DNA of 32,647 nucleotides, taken from Rhodospirillaceae bacterium (GTDB lineage Bacteria > Pseudomonadota > Alphaproteobacteria > GCA-2731375). A program made the translations under genes and the position numbers. Positions 1 through 7,620 of the stretch are shown in pieces (within the stretch, counting starts at the first letter, position 1; each line of letters begins with the position of its first letter). The stretch covers positions 1 through 32,647 of the forward strand of contig JABJKS010000096.1 in assembly GCA_018660265.1 (NCBI GenBank), written 5' to 3'. Under the pieces are notes generated by a model that was given only the letters and a program-made list of their open reading frames with translations, searched no databases and was not told the origin of the DNA.

Positions 1-2
1 CA

Positions 3-18
3 GGCGGCAAGAGCCGCC
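3..18. other. Perfect GC-rich hairpin at the window edge
   Basis: Arms GGCGGC (3-8) and GCCGCC (13-18) enclose a four-base loop AAGA. It lies about 130 bases downstream of the minus-strand dctM stop, so it could belong to that operon's terminator. Any U-run on the minus strand would fall outside the window, so this cannot be decided. The rest of 19-148 shows nothing gene-like. Confidence 0.3.
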
Positions 19-148
19 GAATGAACCCCGAACGTCAATCCCTAACACCTCTAAAAATTAGCCGCTGAAAACCGCCGTCGATCCGGCTGAAGCCGTGTGC
101 TCAGATCAAAGCTGATCGCGATCATGAATAATGTGGGCTAGGTACAGG

Positions 149-1456
149 TTAATCCATCAAGCTCGGTAAGTAGAGCACGATTTCCGGGAATGATATCAAC
201 AACACGATCACAATCAGATCCGAGACCAGGAACCACATGACACCGCGAAAGATCGTGGTGGTGGTTGCGAGATTACCGACCACGCCTTTGATGACGAAAA
301 CGTTGAGGCCAATAGGCGGCGTTATCATCCCAATTTCCAGGAACTTAGTCAACAACACCCCGAACCACACCAGGCTAAACCCGGTCGTCGCAATGATCGG
401 CAACAGGATCGGCAGGGTCAGCAGCATCGCGCCCAGGGGCTCGAGAAACATGCCCAGTATCAGATAGACGCCGGAGATGCCGACCAACAGCATGAGCTCA
501 TTCGCACCGATGGCCACGACAAGTTCGGAGAGATAGTCGCCCGCGCCACTAAAGGCCAGGAACCGGGTTAACATGCTGGCCCCGATGGCGATGATGAACA
601 GCGAGGCGGAGGTCAGTAGCGTCTCCAGCAGCGCATTCTTGAAGCTCGTCATCGTGAGCGACCCTTTCAACCCGGCGATTACCAGGGAAAGGAATGCGCC
701 GACCGCGCCCGCCTCGGTCGGGGTGAACAGGCCGCCAAACAGGCCGCCGAACACACACCCCATCAGCAGGATAACCGGCCATGTATCTCTCAGTGCGGCA
801 ATCTTCGCCGCCAGCGGCACCTTCTCGGTTAGGCGTGGTGCCAATTCCGGATTAAGTGTTGTGCGGAGGGTGATCACCATGATGTAGCCAAAGGCCGTCA
901 GCAACCCCGCGCCAACGCCGCCCAGGAACAGTTGACTGATAGGGACTTCGGCAATGATGCCATAGAGGATCATCAATATACTGGGTGGGATCAGCGCGCC
1001 GATGGTTCCCGCCGCCGCGACCGTGCCCGTTGCCAGCGAGACGTCATAACGGTATCGCATCATTTCCGGCACAGCGATGCGGCCCATAGCCGCCGCGCAG
1101 GCAACGGAAGATCCCGTCACCGCGGCAAACCCTGCCGCGCCGAATACTGTGGCAACGGCAAGACCACCCGGCAACCCCGATAGCCAGACCCGCGCCGCAT
1201 CGAACAGACCCTTGGTCAGGCCGGCATGAAAGCAAAAGAAACCCATCAGCAGGAACATCGGAACGGAGCTGAGCTGCCACGTCGCGGCGAATGAGTACGG
1301 TACGATCCCCAGGATTCCCCAGGCGGCCTTTTCCCCGACGATAGCCCAAATTCCGCAGAACGAGACCCCGATCAGGCTTACGCCAATCGGCACCCTGAGG
1401 GCAATAAGCGTGACCAGAACGCCAATCCCGGTGAAACCGATTTCAATGTCAGACAT
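149..1456 (-). CDS. dctM: TRAP transporter large permease, DctM subunit
   Basis: This is the 435-residue large membrane subunit of a tripartite ATP-independent periplasmic transporter. It forms the ion-coupled channel in the inner membrane that imports the solute handed over by the periplasmic binding protein. The protein is almost entirely hydrophobic. It carries the family landmarks TGSSVACAAAMG near residue 115, GTIGALIPPS near 150 and LFTPTEAGAVGA near 245, and its length is normal for DctM. It starts at an ATG 11 bases after the dctQ stop, so the two are surely co-transcribed. It is the last gene of the minus-strand operon dctP-dctQ-dctM. The substrate cannot be read from the sequence. 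The divergent catabolic genes suggest an organic acid, but that is inference. Confidence 0.93.
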   Translation of the reverse strand: MSDIEIGFTGIGVLVTLIALRVPIGVSLIGVSFCGIWAIVGEKAAWGILGIVPYSFAATWQLSSVPMFLLMGFFCFHAGLTKGLFDAARVWLSGLPGGLAVATVFGAAGFAAVTGSSVACAAAMGRIAVPEMMRYRYDVSLATGTVAAAGTIGALIPPSILMILYGIIAEVPISQLFLGGVGAGLLTAFGYIMVITLRTTLNPELAPRLTEKVPLAAKIAALRDTWPVILLMGCVFGGLFGGLFTPTEAGAVGAFLSLVIAGLKGSLTMTSFKNALLETLLTSASLFIIAIGASMLTRFLAFSGAGDYLSELVVAIGANELMLLVGISGVYLILGMFLEPLGAMLLTLPILLPIIATTGFSLVWFGVLLTKFLEIGMITPPIGLNVFVIKGVVGNLATTTTIFRGVMWFLVSDLIVIVLLISFPEIVLYLPSLMD

Positions 1457-1467
1457 CGTTACTATCC

Positions 1468-2046
1468 CTAACTTTCCTTGGCCAAGCCGGCTGCTTTGGC
1501 AGCATCAACCTCGGCGGCTTTTTGCAGCGTCGGAACCTCGCCGAGCGCGCTCTTCCCGCCGGTCACATAGATGATGAAGCGATAAACCAGCACCACCGTC
1601 ATAAGCCCGCAACCAATCGGCAGTAGATAGTAGGACGGCCAAACTAAAAGCTTGGTGCTTTGCTCCATGATGAAACTACCGGCCTCTTGCGTGCGTAACG
1701 CCTCGTTCCAGGTGCGGTAGGTCAGCAGGCCATAGACCGTGGCGGAGATCAGATAACTCCACGAATACAGATGATACTGGGCTCGCATGGGAAACAGCTC
1801 GGTCAGAACCTCAACCGTGATATGGCTGTTTCGGGTCTCCGCATAGGCGATCGGTAAAAACGCGATCACCACCATGTAGTAGCTGGAGACAAGGGCGATG
1901 GTTGCGGGAACCGGCTGGTTTATGGCGAACTTGCCCACGACATCGATTGTGATGTGGAACATCATCAGAGCCACGGCGAGCAACCCAATAATCAAAGTCA
2001 GATCGGTGGTCCGGCGCAGCAGGCGGCCAATAATGGTCATCCGCAA
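1468..2046 (-). CDS. dctQ: TRAP transporter small permease, DctQ subunit
   Basis: This is the 192-residue small membrane subunit that pairs with DctM in TRAP transporters. Four hydrophobic segments are visible: near residues 15-35, 50-70 (ending in an AYAETRNSHI-type stretch), 90-110 and 135-160. This is the standard DctQ layout. The motif AETRNSHITVEVL matches the family's conserved cytoplasmic loop (AE.R...HI.V). The start ATG has a purine-rich AAAGAGGA about 8 bases upstream on the minus strand. The gene lies 209 bases after dctP and 11 bases before dctM. Its C-terminal tail is rich in Ala, Glu and Lys and is not conserved in the family. Confidence 0.88.
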   Translation of the reverse strand: MRMTIIGRLLRRTTDLTLIIGLLAVALMMFHITIDVVGKFAINQPVPATIALVSSYYMVVIAFLPIAYAETRNSHITVEVLTELFPMRAQYHLYSWSYLISATVYGLLTYRTWNEALRTQEAGSFIMEQSTKLLVWPSYYLLPIGCGLMTVVLVYRFIIYVTGGKSALGEVPTLQKAAEVDAAKAAGLAKES

Positions 2047-2186
2047 ATCCTCTTTGTCAAAACATCTTCGTTACAGCATCTTCGTCAGGGCATTTCGCAG
2101 CTTAGCCCTACCCCCGGCGGTCCGGCGGGTTGCCGCTGTTGGCAATCCATAGTGCTTGAATTGATTGAGCCCGTGAATTGTTGCAG

Positions 2187-2234
2187 TCCGGTACCGACCG
2201 CCCCGTTCCCGGTAATGGAACAGGGCGGACCGGA
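2187..2234 (-). promoter_or_regulatory. Strong intercistronic stem-loop between dctP and dctQ
   Basis: Twelve-base arms at 2198-2209 and 2217-2228 pair with one G-T wobble around a seven-base loop. An outer helix of TCCGG (2187-2191) with CCGGA (2230-2234) extends it across small internal bulges. No U-run follows on the minus strand, so it does not look like a simple terminator. It sits in the 209-base gap after dctP. A 3' stabiliser or partial attenuator that makes more binding protein than permease would fit; that role is inference. Confidence 0.55.
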
Positions 2235-2255
2235 TTACGGCGGGAGTGACCCGGA

Positions 2256-3416
2256 CTATTTCATACCGAAGGTCGCGGGATCGATCTTCGAGAAAATCTC
2301 ATCCCAATAAAGCTTCGTCAGAGCCTCCGGATCATCCGCGATATCGGCGGTCAGGCCCTTCCACTTTTCGATCAGTTCGGTGATCTTGGCGATCTTCGGG
2401 TCCACGTTCTTGAGGCCATAGTCCTTGGTGAACTGTGCGGCAATGATCTTCACATCGCCCTTCACGAACTCACCCGAAGCCTTCATGATTTCCGGACCTG
2501 GTTCGATAACCTCGATGCCCTTGGCGGGTGAAGCATCAATGTTCTTTTTCGCATCGGAATAATATTTCCAGGTCAGGTCCGCATTGATACGGGCCGCGCC
2601 TTGCAGAAATACCTTGCGTTCCGCCGTCGTCAGGTCCTGCCAGGAGTCACGATTGACGTTGATGGTCGCGACACCAGAGAAAACGCCCCCCGGAATGCGG
2701 CGGACGACAAACTTGGTCAGGTCGAACAGCGACAGATTGGTCAGCTCGGTCGCCGACAGCATGGCGCAGTCGATGACGCCCTGGTCCATGGCTTCATAAA
2801 TATCATTGCCGGGGATCGAAACCTTGATGCCGCCAAAATGTTCGGCCCAGCGACCGAAATTCGCCGCGCCGGAGCGGTATTTCTTACCCTTCAGGTCTTC
2901 CAGTGACCGCAAGGGCGTGGTGCAAAGATTGATGTACGTCGGGCTTGCGCCGGTACCTAGGTAAATCTGGTTTTGCTTTTTATATTCGGCCAGGCATTCC
3001 GGGCAATGGAAGTAGGTGTATTCTGATGTGGCACCTGCCATGGCCGCGCCGGGGCTTTCGACCTGCCTGCCAGTGGTTGAAAGCATGGACAAGTTTGCCG
3101 GTAGATTGTTCTCGGCATATTCCGCCGGATAATAGGGCGGCAGCACGAAACCCATGTCCGCAATGCCATCGCGCACGCCGGGCGGTGTTTCTTTGAGGTT
3201 CAGCAGTGACATGGAGAAGACCTTGATCTTCAGATCGCTGTGCTCCTTAACATAGTCGGCGAACCGCTGGTGCGCATAAAATTGCGCGCTACTGGTCGCA
3301 AGCCCAACCGCTGACTTCAACGTTTTGGCCGATGCATCAGTCACCATTGCGGTGCCGGCGACCATACTCAATACAGTGGCAGCGATAGCTGCCCTAAAAA
3401 TTGTTAGACGTTTCAT
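2256..3416 (-). CDS. dctP: TRAP transporter periplasmic substrate-binding protein, DctP family
   Basis: This 386-residue secreted solute receptor delivers its ligand to DctQM. Residues 1-30 are a clear Sec signal peptide: basic start MKRLTIFR, hydrophobic core, and a probable cut after Ala-Ser-Ala at 28-30. The mature part shows the DctP fold landmarks: LEDLKGKKYRSG near 172-183 (the Arg normally binds the substrate carboxylate), DQGVIDCAM near 213, and a late helical region. Near residues 138-141 is an unusual Cys-Pro-Glu-Cys motif with another Cys at 165, probably stabilising or disulfide-forming in the periplasm. The protein is longer than the usual 330 or so residues. AGGGGGAA a few bases before the ATG is a good ribosome binding site. 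It is the first gene of the operon. Confidence 0.92.
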   Translation of the reverse strand: MKRLTIFRAAIAATVLSMVAGTAMVTDASAKTLKSAVGLATSSAQFYAHQRFADYVKEHSDLKIKVFSMSLLNLKETPPGVRDGIADMGFVLPPYYPAEYAENNLPANLSMLSTTGRQVESPGAAMAGATSEYTYFHCPECLAEYKKQNQIYLGTGASPTYINLCTTPLRSLEDLKGKKYRSGAANFGRWAEHFGGIKVSIPGNDIYEAMDQGVIDCAMLSATELTNLSLFDLTKFVVRRIPGGVFSGVATINVNRDSWQDLTTAERKVFLQGAARINADLTWKYYSDAKKNIDASPAKGIEVIEPGPEIMKASGEFVKGDVKIIAAQFTKDYGLKNVDPKIAKITELIEKWKGLTADIADDPEALTKLYWDEIFSKIDPATFGMK

Positions 3417-3433
3417 CGATTCCCCCTGATCCC

Positions 3434-3451
3434 GCAGCGTTGGTACGCTGC
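3434..3451. promoter_or_regulatory. 18-bp palindrome upstream of dctP (possible operator)
   Basis: Seven-base arms GCAGCGT and ACGCTGC are separated by TGGT. The site lies 18-35 bases upstream of the dctP start, between the ribosome binding site and the probable promoter. It could be a repressor operator or a leader hairpin for the TRAP operon. On the plus strand it is followed by TTTTT, which resembles a terminator, but no plus-strand gene ends here. Confidence 0.4.
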
Positions 3452-3538
3452 CTGTTTTTGCCTAAATACTAGGCCAGCCATAACCCCCGGTTGGGAGCCA
3501 CAGCGTAAAATTGTTGCATGCGGATCAATCCCGGGCAA

Positions 3539-3850
3539 CTATCTTTTCCATAAGACTGCGAGAAACTGTTTTTTTTGGCTGTAAACCAGGCACTGCAATC
3601 GGCCCACAAGCCGTCCTAGCTGGTCCTGATCGATTGCCGCAACCACCAGACAATGTCCCGGCCGACCCTCGAACACCACGTTATCGGCCACCATACGCGC
3701 CGAACATGACTGCGTGCGGGGCATAACGTTGGATAGGAAAAAATGGATGCCAGCCTTATTGAAACAATGCGCAGTTTCCGCATTAGCTGTGCCACGCGGG
3801 GGCCGTCCAAGGCATCGGTTTATGAACCTCCGCGCCCTATGCCAAGGCTG
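3539..3850 (-). pseudogene. Possible decayed PAS-domain remnant in the dctP / acyl-CoA synthetase gap
   Basis: The 652-base gap 3417-4068 has no convincing gene. On the minus strand, one open frame running down from about 3850 to 3539 contains the stretch NVVFEGRPGHCLVVAAID (about 3610-3670). This resembles the end of a PAS domain in sensor kinases, where a strand with F-EGRPA-LVVA-D precedes the next domain. The frame has no credible start or ribosome binding site and no recognisable partner domain. The similarity was judged by eye and is short, so this is only a suggestion. Confidence 0.22.
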
Positions 3851-3940
3851 GGCAGAACAAGTGTAAGCAAACTTGGGAAAGCATATTTTGTTGCCAAGCC
3901 GGTGTTGTCCGGACGAACGTCATCGGTGCAACGGGCATTA

Positions 3941-3969
3941 TGGACATCGGCGGAATCCGCGCGTAGACT
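3941..3969 (+). promoter_or_regulatory. Candidate promoter for the acyl-CoA synthetase gene
   Basis: TGGACA (3941-3946) and TAGACT (3964-3969) are separated by exactly 17 bases and resemble a sigma-70 -35/-10 pair with two mismatches in each element. The predicted start of transcription would fall close to the palindrome at 3980-3993. It was chosen by eye and alternatives are possible. Confidence 0.3.
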
Positions 3970-3979
3970 GCAATAAATT

Positions 3980-3993
3980 CTAACGAACGTTAG
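3980..3993. promoter_or_regulatory. Palindromic operator-like site CTAACG-AA-CGTTAG
   Basis: This perfect inverted repeat has six-base arms around AA, about 90 bases upstream of the acyl-CoA synthetase ATG and just downstream of a candidate promoter. Its shape (TAACGAACGTTA core) resembles operators of TetR-family repressors that sense acyl-CoA or related ligands. No TetR gene is in this window, so the regulator is unknown. Confidence 0.42.
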
Positions 3994-4083
3994 GGATAAC
4001 TTCCAGTCTGATTTGACAAGCCCGCTCACGAACTTGGCACCACAGCCACGATCTAGCGGCATGACGCATTGAGCAAATCTATC

Positions 4084-5622
4084 ATGACAGACAATTCAAA
4101 CCCGGCTTTCAGACAGATCACAAGTTCTTCCGCACTTACCATTGGCGATCTGCTTTGTGTCCATGCCAAGCTTCGACCGCAAAGCATTGCGATTGTGGAT
4201 GGTGACCGCGAGCTTAGTTACGCGCTGTTTAACGAGCGGGTTAACCGACTGGCAAACGTTCTGGCGGGCCTTGGGATCTGCCATGGTGACCGCGTTGCCA
4301 TCCTTTCAGAGAACCGCGCTGAATATTTGGAACTCGCCTTCGCTGCGGCCAAGCTTGGCATTATATTCTGCGCCTTGAACTGGCGTCTTGTCGGGCCCGA
4401 ACTTGAACACTGCATCCAATTGACCGCACCGAAGATTGCCCTGGTGTCACCTCGGTTTGAGGCGCAATTGGCCACCGTTGATCATGGTTTGGAAGAAATC
4501 ATCGTGTTGGGGCAGGCCTATGAGGATCTTCTGAACCGCGCCTCAGACCACGAACCAGGCGTCGACGTGCAGCCGGAAGACGGTCTGGTAATCATCTATA
4601 CCAGCGGTACAACCGGGCTGCCTAAGGCCGCCCTGATCAGTCATCGCGCCGAACTGGCGCGTCTACAGCTTCACTGTATCGACTTCGCCCTTGCCCCGGG
4701 CGATACCTTCGTTGCCTGGCCACCCATGTTCCATATGGCATCGACCGATCAAGCCATGCAGGTTCTTTGTATCGGTGGCAAAGTCATGATCGTTGACGGC
4801 TTTGTTGCCGAGCAATTGGTTGACTGCATCGAAGCCGGGCCTATGTGGTGGCTTGTCCTGATACCCGGCATGATCGATGAAATAGCGGCAGCCGTGAAAC
4901 ATCGCAACGCCAAACCGAAGGGGATCAAGCTGATCGGGGCCATGGCCGACCTTGTACCAAGACACCAAATTGCCGAGATCACTTCACTGTTTCAGGCCCC
5001 TTACGCAAACACCTTCGGCTCGACGGAAACCGGTATTCCACCTGCCTCTGCCGGCAGCATTCCGATCGGTCTGGTTCCAGATACTCTTTCCAAACGACAA
5101 AATTCGATGTGTGACGTTCGCCTTGTCGACGCTGACGACAACGAAGTCGCCAACGGTATGCCCGGTGAAGCGGTCGTACGTGGTCCGACGATGTTCAGCG
5201 GCTATTGGAATGCGCCGGCGACGAACGAGGCGGACTTTCGCGGCGGTTGGTTTCACATGGGGGATGCCTTTGTGCGCAATGCCGATGGCACGCTCGACTT
5301 TGTCGACCGGGTAAAATATCTGATCAAATCGGGCGGTGAGAATATCTATCCAGCGGAAATCGAGCGTGTTCTGCTTGCCGATGAGCGCATTGATGATGCC
5401 GTGGTCGTACGGAAACCGGATGAGCGTTGGGGCGAAGTTCCCGTGGCCTTCGTTGCCGCCAATAATCCTTCGCTGACGGCAGATGTCCTGAGCCTTATGT
5501 GCCGTAATTCCCTGGCCGGTTACAAGCGGCCAAAAGATTTTCGATTTGTCGCCTTCGAAGATTTTCCGCGCAGCACGACCGGAAAAATACAACGACACGA
5601 AGTCGAAAAATGGCTGTTGTGA
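4084..5622 (+). CDS. AMP-forming acyl-CoA synthetase (class I adenylate-forming enzyme)
   Basis: This cytoplasmic enzyme activates a carboxylic acid with ATP and CoA to an acyl-CoA through an acyl-AMP intermediate. All core motifs of the ANL superfamily are present. These are the P-loop-like IIYTSGTTGLPK (about residues 169-180), FGSTETG (about 312-318), GWFHMGDAF with DFVDRVKYLIKSGGENIYP (about 395-430), and the C-terminal PRSTTGKIQR near 500 with the catalytic Lys. The ATG at 4084 (protein begins MTDNSNPAF) is preferred over an in-frame TTG at 4069, which has no better ribosome binding site. The protein is about 512 residues, typical for the family. The chain length or ring type of the substrate cannot be told. 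It opens the catabolic series, and the following thiolase-like gene suggests its product is cleaved as a CoA ester. Confidence 0.9.
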   Translation: MTDNSNPAFRQITSSSALTIGDLLCVHAKLRPQSIAIVDGDRELSYALFNERVNRLANVLAGLGICHGDRVAILSENRAEYLELAFAAAKLGIIFCALNWRLVGPELEHCIQLTAPKIALVSPRFEAQLATVDHGLEEIIVLGQAYEDLLNRASDHEPGVDVQPEDGLVIIYTSGTTGLPKAALISHRAELARLQLHCIDFALAPGDTFVAWPPMFHMASTDQAMQVLCIGGKVMIVDGFVAEQLVDCIEAGPMWWLVLIPGMIDEIAAAVKHRNAKPKGIKLIGAMADLVPRHQIAEITSLFQAPYANTFGSTETGIPPASAGSIPIGLVPDTLSKRQNSMCDVRLVDADDNEVANGMPGEAVVRGPTMFSGYWNAPATNEADFRGGWFHMGDAFVRNADGTLDFVDRVKYLIKSGGENIYPAEIERVLLADERIDDAVVVRKPDERWGEVPVAFVAANNPSLTADVLSLMCRNSLAGYKRPKDFRFVAFEDFPRSTTGKIQRHEVEKWLL

Positions 5623-5658
5623 GTAGGTGGTGTGAGCAGGCGGGTGCGAGTAGGCGAG
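5618..5658 (+). repeat. Imperfect triple repeat of 13-14 bp
   Basis: Three adjacent degenerate copies of TGTGAGTAGGTGG-like sequence (5618-5630, 5631-5644, 5645-5658) begin at the acyl-CoA synthetase stop codon and fill much of the gap before the next gene. No function is evident; replication slippage is the likely origin. Confidence 0.5.
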
Positions 5659-5692
5659 TTGGAACCGATTTGACAAACGCGAGGGTGCTTGG

Positions 5693-6853
5693 ATGAAACT
5701 CGATGTTGCCATCGTTGGCGTGGCGGAGACGCCGCCGATGCGCCGGTCGGACAAAGGCGTACGGGGACTGGTTATCGATTCCGTGCTGGCGGCTCTGGAT
5801 GATGCCGGCATCGCACCTGACGAAGTCGATGGCATCGTCACTGATAGTATGATCATGCCAACCACCGTACCGCACGATTATGTCGCGGCACAGCTCGGCA
5901 TCAACAGCCGCTTCGACGCTGCCATATCGATGGGCGGTGCCGGCATTGTCTGCGCGCCTCTTCAGGCCGCATTGGCGATCCAAAATGGCCTTGCCGATGT
6001 CGTCATCAGTTATTTCGGCGTGGATTGGGGCACACGGGCTGCGGGACCTTATGGTTTTCATGATGTGTATCCGGCGAAGAAAGTATTCGAGAAACCATAT
6101 GGCTTCAATGCCCAACCAGCCTACTTCGCACTTTGGGCGCGCCGCTACATGTTGGAGTATGGCTTGACGGAACGGCAGTTGGGCTCGGTTGCTGTTCACC
6201 AGCGGCGGCATGCGTTGCTGAATGGCGGTGGGCAGATGACAACGCCGCTCTCCATGGAGGACTACCTGTCATCGAAACTAATTTCTGATCCCCTCCGGGT
6301 GCCGGACTGTTGCCAAATAACAGACGGTGCCGGTGCTTTCGTGATGACGTCGGGCAGGCGGGCGCGCGATTGCCGCAAACGGCCGGTCTATGCCAAGGGC
6401 GTGGGGTTTGGCTCGGTACCGATCACGGGCGATGCTGTTTTTACCCAGAACCCCGAACTCCTGGTCATTCCCGGCGCGAAAGCGGCCGCCGGCGACGCCT
6501 TTACCATGGCCGGCGTCGGCGCGAATGATATTGATTTTGCCGAGATATACGACTGCTTCACGATCTCCTGCCTGATGCAGCTTGAGGACATGGGCCTGTG
6601 CGAAAAAGGTGAGGCGGGCGCTTTTTTCGAGGCCGGTGAGGCCGGGCTTGGCGGCAAAATGCCGGTCAATACCCATGGCGGCCTGCTCTCTTATAGCTAT
6701 CGGCTTGGCATTGAGCATCTGGTCGAGGCGGTTCGCCAACTTCGGGGTGAGGCGGGCGCGGCACAGGTGGTCGGTGCAGAAATGGGTCTGGTCAGCGGCC
6801 TTGCCACGCCAGATTTTGGTGTCCTTGTACTCGGTGGAGAGAACACCCGATGA
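5693..6853 (+). CDS. Thiolase-like lipid-transfer protein (Ltp/SCP-x type), possible CoA-ester retro-aldolase
   Basis: This 386-residue thiolase-superfamily protein has the pattern of nonspecific lipid-transfer (Ltp) proteins rather than true thiolases. The N-terminal half has VAIVGVAETP and an AALDDAGI helix. The position of the thiolase nucleophile is SMGGAG (79-84), with Gly81 where classical thiolases have Cys. The C-terminal half has AEIYDCFTISCLMQLEDMG (about 283-301) and VNTHGGLLSYS (about 324-334), both typical of the Ltp branch. Family knowledge: Ltp proteins such as steroid-degrading Ltp2 work with a DUF35 partner as retro-aldolases. The next gene is a DUF35 protein overlapping by 4 bases, so the same complex is likely here. 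The reaction would be cleavage of a beta-hydroxyacyl-CoA; this is inference. The start ATG is well placed. Confidence 0.85.
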   Translation: MKLDVAIVGVAETPPMRRSDKGVRGLVIDSVLAALDDAGIAPDEVDGIVTDSMIMPTTVPHDYVAAQLGINSRFDAAISMGGAGIVCAPLQAALAIQNGLADVVISYFGVDWGTRAAGPYGFHDVYPAKKVFEKPYGFNAQPAYFALWARRYMLEYGLTERQLGSVAVHQRRHALLNGGGQMTTPLSMEDYLSSKLISDPLRVPDCCQITDGAGAFVMTSGRRARDCRKRPVYAKGVGFGSVPITGDAVFTQNPELLVIPGAKAAAGDAFTMAGVGANDIDFAEIYDCFTISCLMQLEDMGLCEKGEAGAFFEAGEAGLGGKMPVNTHGGLLSYSYRLGIEHLVEAVRQLRGEAGAAQVVGAEMGLVSGLATPDFGVLVLGGENTR

Positions 6854-7263
6854 AGGTCCTGGCGAGAGACGATATGGCGACGGAATTCATGCCGTTCTGG
6901 AATGCGGTGGACGCCGGGCATCTGAGTTTTCCCGTCTGCCGGACCTGCGACAGATTTCATTGGTACCCCTTGAACTTGTGCCCCTACTGTCGCGGGCAAG
7001 ACATTGCCTGGTCCGAGGTTTCCGGCCCGGGCGAGCTATACAGCTGGACCGTCGTCAGACATGCCTTTGATCCGGAATTCTGGGATCAGATACCCTATAT
7101 CGTGGCCCTTGTGGTATTCCCGGACGCACCCGGCATCAGACTGGTTACCAATTTGATAGACGTAGCGCCCGAGAAGTTGAGTTTCGGCATCGCCGTCACC
7201 CCCGCGTTCGACGCCCGGAATGCAGCAGATGATCCGCTGCGCTTTCGCATCGTGTCGGCTTAG
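6850..7263 (+). CDS. DUF35 OB-fold zinc-ribbon protein, partner of the thiolase-like protein
   Basis: This small 137-residue protein has an N-terminal rubredoxin-like zinc ribbon followed by an OB-fold. The zinc ligands are visible as Cys30-x2-Cys33 and Cys44-x2-Cys47. The OB-fold follows, with GELYSWTVVRHAFDPEF and PYIVALVVFPDAPGIRLVTNLI typical of the family. DUF35 proteins bind Ltp/thiolase-like enzymes and are needed for acyl-CoA handling. The ATG overlaps the thiolase-like gene's stop (ATGA, 6850-6853), which suggests translational coupling and a one-to-one complex. The protein ends naturally. Directly after its stop codon lies a copied fragment of a GMC oxidoreductase gene in the same frame. 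Confidence 0.86.
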   Translation: MKVLARDDMATEFMPFWNAVDAGHLSFPVCRTCDRFHWYPLNLCPYCRGQDIAWSEVSGPGELYSWTVVRHAFDPEFWDQIPYIVALVVFPDAPGIRLVTNLIDVAPEKLSFGIAVTPAFDARNAADDPLRFRIVSA

Positions 7264-7400
7264 CCGCGCATGCGTGTAAATGGGATCTCCGGGCTGCGCG
7301 TCGCAGATGCCTCGGTCATGCCCTGCATCATAGCCGGCAACACAAATGCGCCCTCAATCATGATCGGCGAGAAATGTGTCGCCATGATGCTGGAAGACGC
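7264..7400 (+). pseudogene. 3'-end fragment of a GMC oxidoreductase gene (copy of 14907-15043)
   Basis: These 137 bases match 14907-15043 without gaps and with four mismatches (7270, 7279, 7324, 7379), about 97% identity. They correspond to residues 492-536 of the intact GMC gene downstream. All four differences change the encoded residue or start-like codon (Leu/Met, His/Asn, Ser/Cys, Ala/Val), as expected without selection. The match begins immediately after the DUF35 stop codon and ends abruptly. The remaining bases to 7620 show no recognisable gene, only a ribosome binding site (GGGAGGGAG near 7602-7610) for the next gene. The fragment cannot be functional because the FAD domain is absent. 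Confidence 0.88.
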
Positions 7401-7620
7401 TTGGGTGTCTCGCGGCTCATCTGAACGATTTGAGCGCTCCTCCAGGACCCGTGGGTCGGCGTGGTTGCACACTCGACATTGTGTACGGGGTGTACGGGCC
7501 GCCGACGAGAAGTGTAAAGCCGGGCCGGTTTGGGAAGCTTGAAATTGCCCTCGTCCATACGCTACGCTTGCCCTTTGATGGGGAACGCCGTTCCTCCATA
7601 GGGGAGGGAGACATAGCATC

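Noticed and set aside
3434-3460. Rho-independent terminator on the plus strand
   Set aside because: The palindrome plus T-run looks right, but no plus-strand gene ends nearby; an operator or leader hairpin for dctP is more sensible.
4984-5865. 293-residue open frame on the minus strand
   Set aside because: It spans the end of the acyl-CoA synthetase and the start of the thiolase-like gene, both well supported on the plus strand.
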